From the NCBI GenBank assembly GCA_023386365.1, contig JAEWJX010000120.1:1-64000 (forward strand): DNA of 64,000 nt. The letters are read 5' to 3'. The position numbers were made by a program, and so were the translations under genes. The number at the start of each line of letters is the position of its first letter. The first letter of the stretch is position 1. The notes below the pieces were generated by a model. It made no database searches. It was not told the origin of the DNA and saw nothing but the letters and a program-made list of their open reading frames with translations. The DNA comes from Actinomycetes bacterium. GTDB taxonomy: Bacteria; Actinomycetota; Actinomycetes; Actinomycetales; Microbacteriaceae. Of this stretch, positions 1-8,834 are shown in pieces.

Positions 1-1
1 G

Positions 2-1915
2 CGTGAGGTCGCCGAGGCGCGCGAGGCGGCAGCCGCCCTCGCCCGCGACACGGAGCGCACCCGCGCCGAGTTCGAGGCCGAAGACGCACGCCTGCGTGCC
101 GAACTGGCTCACGACCTCGAGCAGGGCCGCACCGACCTGGCTCGTGAGCAGGCCGACAGCCGCGAGGCGCTCCGGATCGACACGGAGGCGGCGAACGCCG
201 CCCTCGCCGCCGACACTGAGAAGGCCCGCGCCGAGCTCGCCGCCGCGACGGCCGCCGATCGTGCCGCCCTCGCCGCCGAGACGGCCGCCGCGCGCGCGGC
301 GGTCGAGACGGAGACGTCGTCGGCCCGTGCCGCGCTCGAGACCGAGATCGCCACCCGACGTGCCGAGCTCGACGCCGAGCTGGCCCAGAAGCTCGCCGAG
401 CTCGAGAACGAGCTCGTCACGAGCCGCGGAGAACTCGCCTCCGAGGTCGAGACCACCAAGTCGGCGCTGAAGGCCGAGGTCGAGTCCACGAAGGCGCGAC
501 TCGCCTCCGAGGTCGAGACCACCAAGGCGGCCCTCGCGGCCGACGTCGAGACCACGACCGCGTCGCTCGCGTCCGAGGTCGAGACCACTCGTTCCGCGCT
601 CGCTTCGGAGGTCGACGGCGCCCGCGCCAACCTCGAAGCCGAACTGGCCACCGCCCGTGCGGCGCTCGAGGCCGAGACCTCGTCCGCTCGCGCGGCCGTC
701 GAGGCCGAGCTGGCCGCGGCCCGCGAGACGCAGGAAGCCGAGCTGCGCACCGCCCGCGAGACGCAGGAGACCGAGCTGCGCACCGCCCGCGAGACGCAGG
801 AATCCGAGCTGTCCGCCGCGCTCAAGGCTCAGGCCGCCGACCTGCTCGCGGCGCGCAAGGCGCAGAAGACGGCACTTTCCACTGCACGCGAGGCGCAGGA
901 GACGAAGCTCGCCGGGGCGCGCACTGCCTTCGAGACGGAGACCGGCGCGGCACGCGAAGCGCTCGCCACCGAGCTGGCGCAGGCGCGCACCGCCCACGAC
1001 ACCGAACTCTCCGCCGCACGCGTCTCGTGGGAGACCGAGCAGACCTCCGCGCGCGAAGCATGGGACGCCGAACTGCTCGGCGCCCGCGAGAGCCTCACCG
1101 CCGAACTGGCCGCCCTGCGCGCCGAAGCGCAGCAGGAAGACGCGCAGACCCGCGCCACCCTCGCATCCGATGTGGAGCGCGAGCGCACCGACGTGGCCCG
1201 CGAGGTCGCCCGGGTGCGCGCCGAACTCGCCGCCGAGCAGCAGAGCACCCGCGCACGCATCGAGCATGAGAACGCCGAGCAGTCCGCCCGCCTCCTCGCG
1301 GAGGCCGAGCAGGCCCGCGCCGACCTCGACGTCGAACTCGCCGCCCGCCGCGACGAAGCCGAGAAGGACTACCTCGCCAAGCAGCAGGACGCCGCCGCGA
1401 CCACCCAGAAGTACCTCGACGAGGCCACCGCTCAGCTGCAGGAGGCCAACGCCCGCGCCGCCGAGAAGCGTGCCGAGGTCGAGAAGCTGCAGACCGAGGG
1501 CATGGCCGAGGCGAAGGCGATCTCCGAGAACGCCCGCGCGGACGCCGACCAGCTCAAGCGCGAGACCGCGGCGACGGCCAAGAAGATCGTCAAGGACGCC
1601 GAAGCCCAGGCGCGCACCCTGATCGCGGATGCGGAGGAGCGTCTCGCGGCACTGCGGGTCGAGCGCGAAGCGGTCGCCGGCTACTTCGAGAACCTGCGCG
1701 GACTCCTCGCCGGCGCCGACAAGCTGGCGCCCGCCTCCGTCGACTTCCCGGTGCCTGCCGACGTGCCGGCTGACGAACCGGCGGCGATCGCCGCAGCCGA
1801 GCCCGCGGACCAGCAGGAAGTCGACACCCAGCCTGCCGCCGAGCAGGGTGCGGATGCGTCCGACGACCAGTCCGGGAACACACGCGCCACCGCGCACGCC
1901 GCCACCGAAGCCTGA
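2..1915 (+). CDS. large hendecad coiled-coil protein, 5' end outside window
   Basis: The frame is open from base 2 without a start, so the N-terminus lies upstream; 637 residues are visible. Residues 1-462 are 42 consecutive 11-residue units with no insertion or deletion, roughly x-L-x-x-E-x-x-x-A-R-x. Residues about 463-580 are a less regular Lys/Glu-rich coiled coil, and the last ~70 residues are a Pro/Ala/Asp-rich tail. There is no membrane segment. Composition is dominated by Ala, Glu and Arg. It recalls actinobacterial cytoskeletal coiled-coil proteins of the DivIVA/Scy/FilP type that act in polar growth, but no specific family motif is visible, so the role is an inference. A promoter-like TAGCCT follows its stop. 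Confidence 0.8.
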   Translation, partial: REVAEAREAAAALARDTERTRAEFEAEDARLRAELAHDLEQGRTDLAREQADSREALRIDTEAANAALAADTEKARAELAAATAADRAALAAETAAARAAVETETSSARAALETEIATRRAELDAELAQKLAELENELVTSRGELASEVETTKSALKAEVESTKARLASEVETTKAALAADVETTTASLASEVETTRSALASEVDGARANLEAELATARAALEAETSSARAAVEAELAAARETQEAELRTARETQETELRTARETQESELSAALKAQAADLLAARKAQKTALSTAREAQETKLAGARTAFETETGAAREALATELAQARTAHDTELSAARVSWETEQTSAREAWDAELLGARESLTAELAALRAEAQQEDAQTRATLASDVERERTDVAREVARVRAELAAEQQSTRARIEHENAEQSARLLAEAEQARADLDVELAARRDEAEKDYLAKQQDAAATTQKYLDEATAQLQEANARAAEKRAEVEKLQTEGMAEAKAISENARADADQLKRETAATAKKIVKDAEAQARTLIADAEERLAALRVEREAVAGYFENLRGLLAGADKLAPASVDFPVPADVPADEPAAIAAAEPADQQEVDTQPAAEQGADASDDQSGNTRATAHAATEA

Positions 1916-1964
1916 CGCTAGCCTTGCCCTTATCCCGCAGGACGCGGAGACGAGGGGGACGGCG

Positions 1965-3026
1965 ATGAAGATCCAGAACGCGTTCCGCCTGGGGCTGTTC
2001 GGCGGCCTGGGCGTGCTGGTGGCAGTCGTCATCGGCGCCGGCATCGGCAGCCTCGCGACGATCCTCACCTACGTGGGTGCCGCGCTGTTCCTCGCCCTCG
2101 GCGTCGACCCGGCGGTGTCGTTCCTCGAACGCCACAAAGTACCCCGGGCCCTCGCCATCGTGATCGTGCTCGCCGCGATCCTCGGCGTCTTCGCCGGGTT
2201 CATCTTCGCGATCATCCCCGTGATCGCCGACCAGGTCGGCACCCTCATCACGCAGGTGCCGAAGCTCGTCGAAGGCATCACCGAGCAGGACCTGCTGAAG
2301 GAGTGGTGGGAGTCGACGATCCCATGGCTCAAGTACGAAGACGCCGTCTCGAACGTGCAGAACTGGTTCACCGACAACTTCCAGGCGATCACCTCCGGTG
2401 TGCTCGGCACCGTCTTCGCGGTGGCGAGCGGCGTGTTCGGCGCGCTGATCGTGCTGATCCTGATGCTCTACTTCGTGTCGTCGCTCGGCAGCATCAAGCG
2501 CGGCCTCTACCAGCTGGTCCCCGCCAGCAAGCGTGAGAAGTTCATCGACATCTCGGAGCAGATCTCGAGCTCGGTGGGCCGCTACGTGATCGGGCAGGCG
2601 GCGCTGGGCGCCTGCAACGGCATCCTGACGTTCCTGTTCCTCACCGTGCTCGGCTGGATCCTCGGCGACCCGATCGAGTACACGGCGCTGCTCGCGTTCA
2701 TCGCGTTCCTGTTCTCGCTGGTGCCGCTCGTGGGCACCATCACCGGCTCGGTCATCATCACGGCCGCGGTGTGGCTGTTCGACGGATGGCCTGCGGTGCT
2801 CGTGGTCGGCATCTGGTACCTCGTCTACATGCAGGTCGAGGCGTACGTGCTGAGCCCGAACATCATGAACCGCGCGGTGAAGGTGCCGGGCGTGGTGGTC
2901 GTGATCGCGGCCCTCGCCGGCGGCACGCTGCTCGGCATCCTGGGCGCCCTCGTCGCGATCCCCGTGGCGGCGTCGATCCTGCTCATCGTGAAGCAGGTCA
3001 TCATCCCCCGCCAGAACGAGATCTGA
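1965..3026 (+). CDS. AI-2E family transporter (PerM/UPF0118)
   Basis: A 353-residue polytopic membrane protein. Two hydrophobic helices open the protein, a soluble stretch with the TLITQVPKLVEG region follows, and then about five further membrane segments. This is the AI-2E/PerM layout; family members include permeases for autoinducer-2 and other solutes, so the substrate cannot be assigned. The ATG at 1965 is preceded by a purine-rich GAGGGGGA site, and a TAGCCT -10-like element lies at 1919-1924, so the gene probably has its own short leader despite following the coiled-coil gene by 49 nt. Length is normal for the family. Confidence 0.85.
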   Translation: MKIQNAFRLGLFGGLGVLVAVVIGAGIGSLATILTYVGAALFLALGVDPAVSFLERHKVPRALAIVIVLAAILGVFAGFIFAIIPVIADQVGTLITQVPKLVEGITEQDLLKEWWESTIPWLKYEDAVSNVQNWFTDNFQAITSGVLGTVFAVASGVFGALIVLILMLYFVSSLGSIKRGLYQLVPASKREKFIDISEQISSSVGRYVIGQAALGACNGILTFLFLTVLGWILGDPIEYTALLAFIAFLFSLVPLVGTITGSVIITAAVWLFDGWPAVLVVGIWYLVYMQVEAYVLSPNIMNRAVKVPGVVVVIAALAGGTLLGILGALVAIPVAASILLIVKQVIIPRQNEI

Positions 3027-3032
3027 CGCGCG

Positions 3033-3746
3033 TCAGTTCCACTCGGTCGGCAGCGGGAGCGCCGACGGGTTCACGGCGCCGACGATCTCGCTGAGCACCC
3101 GGTAGGTCTGCTTCTCGCCCACCCACAGGTGCTTGCCCTCGTCGACGGCGATCACCTGCGCCTCCGGCACGACGGCGAACTTCGCCGCCGCCTCCACGGG
3201 CCGCAGGTAGTCGTCGAGCTCGGGCACCAGGGCGATGAGAGGCACGCCGCGGCCGGCCCAGGCGGCCAACTCGTCGGGCTTCGTGCGCCGCAGCGGCGGC
3301 GACAGCAGGATGGCGCCCTCGATGGGGTGCTCCAGCCCGTACTTGAGCGTCACCTCCGTGCCGAACGACCAGCCCACCAACCACGGGTTCGGCAGCCCCC
3401 GCCCGGTGACGAACGCCATCGCCGCGGCCAGGTCGTGACGTTCGTCGACGCCGTCGCCGAACGAGCCGTCGCTTGTGCCACGCGGCGAGGTGACGCCGCG
3501 GAAGTTGAACCGCAGCACCGCGAGGTCGGCGAGCGCCGGCAGGCGCGCCGCCGCCTTGCGGATGATGTGGGAGTCCATGAAGCCGCCGTGCGTCGGCAGG
3601 GGGTGCAAGAACACGAGCGTCGCGACCGGATCCGCCCTCTCGGGCAGCGACAGCTCGCCCACCAGGGTGAGGCCGTCTGCAGTGCGCAGCTCGATGTCTT
3701 CCCGGAACGCGGGCAGCTCGATGCCGCCGGTGATGGGGGTGCTCAT
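3033..3746 (-). CDS. alpha/beta hydrolase
   Basis: A 237-residue soluble alpha/beta hydrolase of the small COG2945-like type. It shows the oxyanion-side LHPLPTHGG segment, the RFNFRGV motif, the nucleophile elbow GWSFG (Ser about residue 121) and a likely catalytic His in DEGKHLW near residue 205. The substrate is unknown; relatives act as esterases or acyl hydrolases. The ATG at 3746 overlaps the stop of the preceding gene in an ATGA arrangement, so the two are probably translationally coupled. An N-terminal extension in the same frame further upstream was rejected because it lies inside that gene. Confidence 0.8.
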   Translation of the reverse strand: MSTPITGGIELPAFREDIELRTADGLTLVGELSLPERADPVATLVFLHPLPTHGGFMDSHIIRKAAARLPALADLAVLRFNFRGVTSPRGTSDGSFGDGVDERHDLAAAMAFVTGRGLPNPWLVGWSFGTEVTLKYGLEHPIEGAILLSPPLRRTKPDELAAWAGRGVPLIALVPELDDYLRPVEAAAKFAVVPEAQVIAVDEGKHLWVGEKQTYRVLSEIVGAVNPSALPLPTEWN

Positions 3747-4042
3747 GTGCGGGTCCTCCAGCAGTGGGTGTGCCAATGCCTCCGTGCCGCCAGGTCGGCT
3801 TCCTCCCCGAACAGCCCGTCGGCGCGCCACGCGACGACGTGCGCGGTTCCCGGCGCGATGCCGAGCCCGCATCCGGGGCAGGTGTACTCCTTGGTGGCGG
3901 CCGCGGCGCTCTGCGGCTGCACGTTCCAGACGCCGTCGCGACGCGTCTCGGTGTGGCGCGCGCCGCCGAGGATGCGCTCCAGGTCGAGCGGCTCCGGCTC
4001 CGGATCGTTCCCGCGACGGCGGGGGCGATGCGAACGGGGCAT
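3743..4042 (-). CDS. small zinc-ribbon-like actinobacterial protein
   Basis: A 99-residue protein with a basic N-terminus (RSHRPRRRG) and two metal-ligand clusters: CPGCGLGI near residue 55 and HWHTHCW near residue 90. These resemble a treble-clef or HNH-like zinc site. Similar short proteins in Actinobacteria are often labelled ATP/GTP-binding without a visible nucleotide motif, and none is visible here. A TAGACT element at 4050-4055 lies 7 nt before the ATG, so the mRNA is probably leaderless. It is the first gene of a two-gene unit with the hydrolase (4-base overlap). Function unknown. Confidence 0.7.
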   Translation of the reverse strand: MPRSHRPRRRGNDPEPEPLDLERILGGARHTETRRDGVWNVQPQSAAAATKEYTCPGCGLGIAPGTAHVVAWRADGLFGEEADLAARRHWHTHCWRTRT

Positions 4043-4059
4043 GCTCGCCAGTCTACGAA

Positions 4060-5820
4060 CTACTCCTCGACGCGGCCGCCTGTGTCGATCTGCTGGAGGC
4101 GCGCCTCCTCCAGATCGAGCAGGCTCTGCGCCCGCTGCAGGATGCGCGAGGGGTACGAGCCGCGGGAGCGGGCCTCCAGCAACACGTCGCGTTCCGCGGC
4201 GAGCACCTCACGGCGCAGCGACCGGTACTGCTGGTGTGGGGAGTTCGCGATGCCACCCTCTTCATCAGCGTGCTCCGCGCGTTCCCACGCCGATTGCGCG
4301 GCGAGCAGGGTGTCGTCGCGCACACGGCTCACCACCGCGGGGTCGACGGGCACCCCCTCGACGCTGATGTCGTCGCGGTCGAGCACCTCGACGCCCGCCG
4401 TCGACATCTCCTCCAGCAGCGCGGCGAGTTCGCGCCGGTCGGCGGCGCGGTCACTGCCACGGATGCCGGTGAGCCGGATCACGAACGGCAGCGTGCCGCC
4501 CTGCACCAGCAGGGTCACGATCGCGACCGTGAACGCGATGAGCACCAACTGCTCGTAGTAGGGGGTGCTGCGCGGCAGCGACTGGGCCGCCGCGAGCGTG
4601 ACCACTCCGCGCATCCCCGCCCAGCCGAGCACGATGCCGCCCCGCCATCCGAGGCCCTCCGCCTGGAGTTGGGCGAGGTCGTTGCGACGGCGGTCGATGC
4701 GGCGTTCGAACCCGGCCTTGCGCCTCTCGACGCGCGCGTTGCCGCTGACGGTCATCGCCTGCACCCGGTCGAGCGCCCGCTGCAGCATGCTCTGCCGTTC
4801 GTCGACGCGCTGCTCCTGCCGCCGCATGAAGAAGATCAGCGGCCACACGAACAGGTACCGGATCGCGATGAGCATCGCGGTCATCAGCAGGCCGAGCAGC
4901 ACCGCCTCTTCGACCGACAGGTCGTCGGCGCGCACGTCGCCGATGATGGTGGAGATCTGGGCACCCATCAGCAGGAAGACGCCGTTCTCGAGCACGAACT
5001 GCACGGTGCGCCAGTTGAACCGCTCCGAGATGCGCGACTGCGCGGTGAACGCCTTCGCGCTGTGGTGGCCGCTGTAGAGGCCGGCGACGACCACCGAGAT
5101 CACGCCCGAGCCGTGCAGCTCCTCCGCCGGGATGAAGGCGACGAACGGGACGGCGAACGAGATGGCCGTGTCGAGCATCGGGTTGTCGAGCTTGCGACGC
5201 ACCAGCACCGCGATGACACCCACCACGAGGCCGATCGCGATCGCCACCAGCACCGCGTAGAAGAAGTCGCCGATCGCGTTCCATGCGACGAAGTCGGCGC
5301 CATCGGCGGTGAGCGCCGTCGCCGCGATCGCTGCCCGCAGCAGCACGAGCGCGGTGGCGTCGTTGACGAGCCCCTCGCCCTCGAGGATCGACACCAGTCG
5401 CGCCGGCAGGCCGATCCGTTTCGCGATCGATGTCGCCGCCACCACATCGGTGGGCGAGATGACCGCACCCAGCGCGATCGCCGCGGCCAGGTTGAGGTCG
5501 GGGAGGATCATGAACAGCACGAACCCGGTGGCCAGGGCGCTGGCGATCACGAGCACCACCGACAGCACGGTGATCGTCGAGAAGTTCCTGCGGAAGTCGA
5601 CCAGCGGCACCGTGATCGCCGCCGCATACAGCAGAGGCGGGAGCACGCCGAACAGGATGATGTCGGGCTCGATGTCGATCGGCGGGACGCCGGAGATCAG
5701 GCTGTAGCCCACCCCGATGATGACCAGCAGCAGGGGCGCGGCGACACCAAGACGTGGCGCCCAGGCCGCGGCCGCGACGATGGCCACGATCCCTCCGATG
5801 GCCACCAGCGCGTATTCCAT
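4060..5820 (-). CDS. Na+/H+ antiporter, CPA1/NhaP family
   Basis: A 586-residue monovalent cation:proton antiporter. About twelve membrane helices occupy residues 1-420. The family core is visible: the LPPLLYAAAI helix, the ALGAVISPTDVVAA segment with the ion-binding Thr-Asp, and the EGEGLVNDATALV motif. The cytosolic C-terminal ~150 residues are charged and partly coiled coil. It probably exports Na+ (or K+) in exchange for protons for pH and salt homeostasis. A TACGAT element at 5826-5831 lies 5 nt before the ATG, suggesting a leaderless transcript. Ion preference cannot be read from the sequence. Confidence 0.9.
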   Translation of the reverse strand: MEYALVAIGGIVAIVAAAAWAPRLGVAAPLLLVIIGVGYSLISGVPPIDIEPDIILFGVLPPLLYAAAITVPLVDFRRNFSTITVLSVVLVIASALATGFVLFMILPDLNLAAAIALGAVISPTDVVAATSIAKRIGLPARLVSILEGEGLVNDATALVLLRAAIAATALTADGADFVAWNAIGDFFYAVLVAIAIGLVVGVIAVLVRRKLDNPMLDTAISFAVPFVAFIPAEELHGSGVISVVVAGLYSGHHSAKAFTAQSRISERFNWRTVQFVLENGVFLLMGAQISTIIGDVRADDLSVEEAVLLGLLMTAMLIAIRYLFVWPLIFFMRRQEQRVDERQSMLQRALDRVQAMTVSGNARVERRKAGFERRIDRRRNDLAQLQAEGLGWRGGIVLGWAGMRGVVTLAAAQSLPRSTPYYEQLVLIAFTVAIVTLLVQGGTLPFVIRLTGIRGSDRAADRRELAALLEEMSTAGVEVLDRDDISVEGVPVDPAVVSRVRDDTLLAAQSAWERAEHADEEGGIANSPHQQYRSLRREVLAAERDVLLEARSRGSYPSRILQRAQSLLDLEEARLQQIDTGGRVEE

Positions 5821-5874
5821 ACTCGATCGTATCGAGCGGGCTCACGCCGGAGCGCGCCGGCGGTCAGGGTGTGG

Positions 5875-6531
5875 TCAGTACCAGCCCTTGTTCTGCGAGT
5901 GACCCCACGCGCCGCACGGCGTTCCGTAGCGGCCCTGGATGTAGCCGAGGCCCCACGTGATCTGGGTGGCGGGGTTGGTCTGCCAGTCGGCGCCCACACT
6001 GGCCATCTTGTCGCCGGGCAGCGCCTGCGGGATGCCGTACGCACCCGAGCGGGTGTTGTGGGCGTACACGTTCCAGTGGGATTCCTTGTTCCACAGGGCC
6101 ACCAGGCAGTCGAACTCGCCCTGGCCCCATCCGCGCGCCGTCACCATCTCGTAGGCGATCGCCTGCGCGGTGCCCGGGTCGGGCACACCGACGGCGGGAG
6201 CGGGACGCTGCACCGGCTTCGGCGGGGCGATCTTCACCACGCTGAACGCGTCGCGGGCGTGCCCGAAGTCGCCGGTGGCGCTCACCTGCACCGTCTGGCC
6301 CGGATCGTCGGAGGCGCTCTCGGCGTCGGTGGCGGCGGCCAGCGTGGCGGCGGAACTCAACCCGCTCGGCTCCACCAGGAACACCGCGACCAGGCCGATC
6401 GAGACGAGGTAGGCGAAGGTGCCGAGCAGCCAGCGGGGCCGCATCGAGGCCGCGGAGATGCGGGCGCGCGTCACCTCAACCGCCTGTTCGGGCGGTGCGA
6501 GGGGGGTCCCTCGACGCCGATATCCGCTCAC
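5875..6531 (-). CDS. membrane-anchored lytic transglycosylase-like protein
   Basis: A 218-residue protein with a short cytosolic N-terminus, one membrane anchor or signal segment at about residues 33-53, a Pro-rich linker, and a C-terminal SLT/Rpf-like domain (residues ~120-218). Visible motifs are FDCLVALWNKESHWNV, whose Glu is the likely catalytic acid, and GAYGIPQALPG. Two late cysteines may form a disulphide. It probably cleaves peptidoglycan outside the membrane. The start is GTG at 6531, with TACACT about 9 nt upstream. The family is widespread in Actinobacteria; the individual role is not known. Confidence 0.85.
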   Translation of the reverse strand: MSGYRRRGTPLAPPEQAVEVTRARISAASMRPRWLLGTFAYLVSIGLVAVFLVEPSGLSSAATLAAATDAESASDDPGQTVQVSATGDFGHARDAFSVVKIAPPKPVQRPAPAVGVPDPGTAQAIAYEMVTARGWGQGEFDCLVALWNKESHWNVYAHNTRSGAYGIPQALPGDKMASVGADWQTNPATQITWGLGYIQGRYGTPCGAWGHSQNKGWY

Positions 6532-6614
6532 AGTCGCACCAGTGTAGCCACGGTTTCCGAGAAGGACATGGGTGCGGCTGCTCCCGAACGGGGGGTCGCC
6601 GGCCCGAACCCGGC

Positions 6615-7163
6615 TCAGCGGACCGCCAGCATCACGCGGGTCACGGTGTCGAGCACCAGGTCGACCTGGGCCTCCCGGTAGCCGCCCCGCTGCGCCCGGA
6701 ACGCGACCGTGCGCACATCTTCGGCGGTCAGCGCCGCACCCGACTGGAAGTACCCGGCGATGCGGTCCGCGAACGCATCGACGTCGCGAACCGAGTAGCC
6801 GATGGTGAACACGCTCACCCGCTGGAACTTCTTGCCCCCGGGGCGCACTACCCGATCCAGGATCACCTGCGCCGTCTCGCGCGCCTTCGCGTACCAGGCC
6901 TCGTCGCCGACCTCGGCGATCTCCCGGTCGCGCTCACGGGCCGCGAACGCGTCCTCCAGGCGCTCGAGCGCCGCATCCACATGCGTCGTGGAGTAGCCGC
7001 TCTTGCGCATCGAGAACGCGGTGGTGCGGATGCTGTCGGCCGTCACCACGGAGCCCGGGATGTCGGACGTGTACGCACGCCGAGCATCCTCGAGGAACTC
7101 CTCGACCTCTTCGATGTCGTAGCCGTGTCGGCCCTTGCGCGCGCGCGGGAAGGTCATGCTCAC
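6615..7163 (-). CDS. DivIVA-domain protein with internal duplication
   Basis: A 182-residue soluble protein built from two similar ~90-residue halves. Each half carries a GYD/GYS...V(E/D)xF element followed by a (V/L)TAxxxRTxAF...GY...VD element, giving four DivIVA-like repeats. Such proteins are common in Actinobacteria near cell-wall genes and are presumed to work at the pole or septum; no direct role is known. The start is decided by promoter position: TACCCT at 7170-7175 lies 6 nt before GTG 7163, so this GTG, not the ATG two codons later, fits a leaderless transcript. Confidence 0.85.
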   Translation of the reverse strand: MSMTFPRARKGRHGYDIEEVEEFLEDARRAYTSDIPGSVVTADSIRTTAFSMRKSGYSTTHVDAALERLEDAFAARERDREIAEVGDEAWYAKARETAQVILDRVVRPGGKKFQRVSVFTIGYSVRDVDAFADRIAGYFQSGAALTAEDVRTVAFRAQRGGYREAQVDLVLDTVTRVMLAVR

Positions 7164-7198
7164 CTGTCAAGGGTAGCGAAAGCCGCCACCCGATCGGC

Positions 7199-8212
7199 TC
7201 AATGGAAGATCAGGAAGAAGGCGTAGGCGACCGCGGCCGAGGGGATGATCGAGTCGAGACGGTCGAGGAACCCGCCGTGACCGGGCAGCCAGCCCGAGAT
7301 GTCCTTGATGCCCAGCTCGCGCTTGATCAGCGACTCGATGAGGTCGCCCATGGTGGCGACCAGCATGAGGGTGAGGCCCATGATGGTGCCCTCCCACCAC
7401 GGCTGACCGAGCATCAGCCAGCCCAGCAGGGTACCGGCGATCATCGCCGCGACGGCAGCGCCCGCGAAACCCTCCCAGGTCTTGCCGGGGCTGATCTTGG
7501 GGGCCATCTTGTGCTTGCCGAAGCTGAGGCCGGCAGCGTACGCACCCACGTCCGTGGTGACCACGATGATGAGCGCGGCGAGCACCCACCACTGGCCGCC
7601 GTCCTCCTTCTCCCCCGCGAGCACCACATAGAAGCCCGCGAGGAAGGTGATGTAGAGCTGCACGAACATGCCGGCGCCGATGTCGGCCAGCACCTCGCGG
7701 GCGGGGCCGCGGTGGCTGGGACGCGCCAGCTCCGCGACGCGCCACAGCGTGATCACGAGGATCGCGCCGAGCGTGGCCAGCCACAGGCCCGGCACATGGA
7801 AGTAGAACGCGATCGGGACGGTGGCGACACCGAGGACGATCGACACGACCCGGGGCACATCGCGTCCGCCCACGCGGAGGGCGCTGCTCAGCTCGAACAC
7901 CGTGAAACCGATGAGCACCGCCGCGAACGGCATGAACAGTTCGCTGTAGAACAGCAGACTCACCAGCAGGACGATGCCCAGCACCACGCCGATGCCGATC
8001 GCCGCGAGCAGGTTGCGCCCCGTGCGGGCGTTGATCTTCTCCTGCGTGGCGTCGAACTGGTCGCGGGCGTGCTTCACCTGCGCCTCGAACTCGTCGCGGG
8101 CATGCTGGGCGTGCTGCTCGATGTCGACCCGGGTCTGGTGGGCGCGCGCTTCGAACTCCTCGCGCGCCGAGCGCTTCTTCGAGGAGGTGTCGTCGCCCGG
8201 GTCAGCCTGCAT
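7199..8212 (-). CDS. cdsA: phosphatidate cytidylyltransferase
   Basis: A 337-residue integral membrane enzyme that makes CDP-diacylglycerol from phosphatidate and CTP, the branch point of phospholipid synthesis. The family signature is visible near residues 290-318: SLIKRE...KD...LPGHGG, then LDRLDS. About eight membrane helices follow an unusual charged, coiled-coil N-terminal stretch of ~65 residues with repeated Gln/His/Ala/Arg. The ATG shares one base with the stop of frr (TGATG), so the two are co-translated. It belongs to the conserved pyrH-frr-cdsA group. Confidence 0.95.
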   Translation of the reverse strand: MQADPGDDTSSKKRSAREEFEARAHQTRVDIEQHAQHARDEFEAQVKHARDQFDATQEKINARTGRNLLAAIGIGVVLGIVLLVSLLFYSELFMPFAAVLIGFTVFELSSALRVGGRDVPRVVSIVLGVATVPIAFYFHVPGLWLATLGAILVITLWRVAELARPSHRGPAREVLADIGAGMFVQLYITFLAGFYVVLAGEKEDGGQWWVLAALIIVVTTDVGAYAAGLSFGKHKMAPKISPGKTWEGFAGAAVAAMIAGTLLGWLMLGQPWWEGTIMGLTLMLVATMGDLIESLIKRELGIKDISGWLPGHGGFLDRLDSIIPSAAVAYAFFLIFH

Positions 8213-8763
8213 CAGACCTCGAGAAGCTCGGCTTCCTTGCGCTTCAGGGCCTCGTCGATCGCGTCGACGTGCGACTTGGTGAGCGCGTCGAGTTCCTTGG
8301 TGGCGCGGGCGATCTCGTCCTCGCCGACCTCCTTGGTGGCGTCGAGGTCGTCCTTCGCCTTACGGCGCAGGTTGCGCAGCACGACCTTCGCATCCTCGCC
8401 CTTCGCGCGGACCAGCTTCACGTACTCCTTGCGACGATCTTCGGTGAGCTCGGGCATGGTGACGCGGATGATGTTGCCGTCGTTGCTGGGGTTCGCACCC
8501 AGGTGCGAGGCGGCGACGATGGCCTTCTCGATGTCTTTGAGCGCAGCCTTGTCGTACGGCGTGATGATGAGCACGCGCGCCTCAGGGTTCTGCAGGCCGG
8601 CGAGCTGCGCGAGCGGCGTGGGGGTGCCGTAGTACTCCACCATCAGCTTCTGGAACAGGGCCGGGTTGGCGCGACCGGTGCGCACCGTCGAGAAGTCGTC
8701 CTTGGCGACGTCGACCGCCCGGTTCATCTTCTCCTTGGCCTCGGCGAGAACGTCACTGATCAC
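8212..8763 (-). CDS. frr: ribosome recycling factor
   Basis: A 183-residue protein that splits post-termination ribosomes together with EF-G. It has normal length and the family hallmarks: FSTVRTGRANPALF near residue 24, VEYYGTPTPL, and the conserved PELTEDRRKEYVKL segment of the long helical arm. The GTG start has an AAGGAG ribosome-binding site at good distance. A TAAGCT -10-like element at 8806-8811 suggests its own promoter in addition to any readthrough from pyrH and the DUF3097 gene. cdsA follows with a one-base overlap. Confidence 0.97.
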   Translation of the reverse strand: MISDVLAEAKEKMNRAVDVAKDDFSTVRTGRANPALFQKLMVEYYGTPTPLAQLAGLQNPEARVLIITPYDKAALKDIEKAIVAASHLGANPSNDGNIIRVTMPELTEDRRKEYVKLVRAKGEDAKVVLRNLRRKAKDDLDATKEVGEDEIARATKELDALTKSHVDAIDEALKRKEAELLEV

Positions 8764-8834
8764 GGGGGTGCTCCTTCGATGCTGCTGCGGATGATCCGTC
8801 GCTCAAGCTTAGTGACCGGATGTTGCGGGGGAAG

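Noticed and set aside
722..820. A 33-bp tandem DNA repeat that might be a minisatellite.
   Set aside because: It is part of the continuous in-frame 11-residue protein repeat and is not a separate element.
3475..6681. A plus-strand open frame of more than 1000 codons.
   Set aside because: It is antisense to the hydrolase, zinc-ribbon protein, antiporter and transglycosylase genes, reads as His/Arg/Asp-rich noise without domains, and such shadow frames are expected at this GC.
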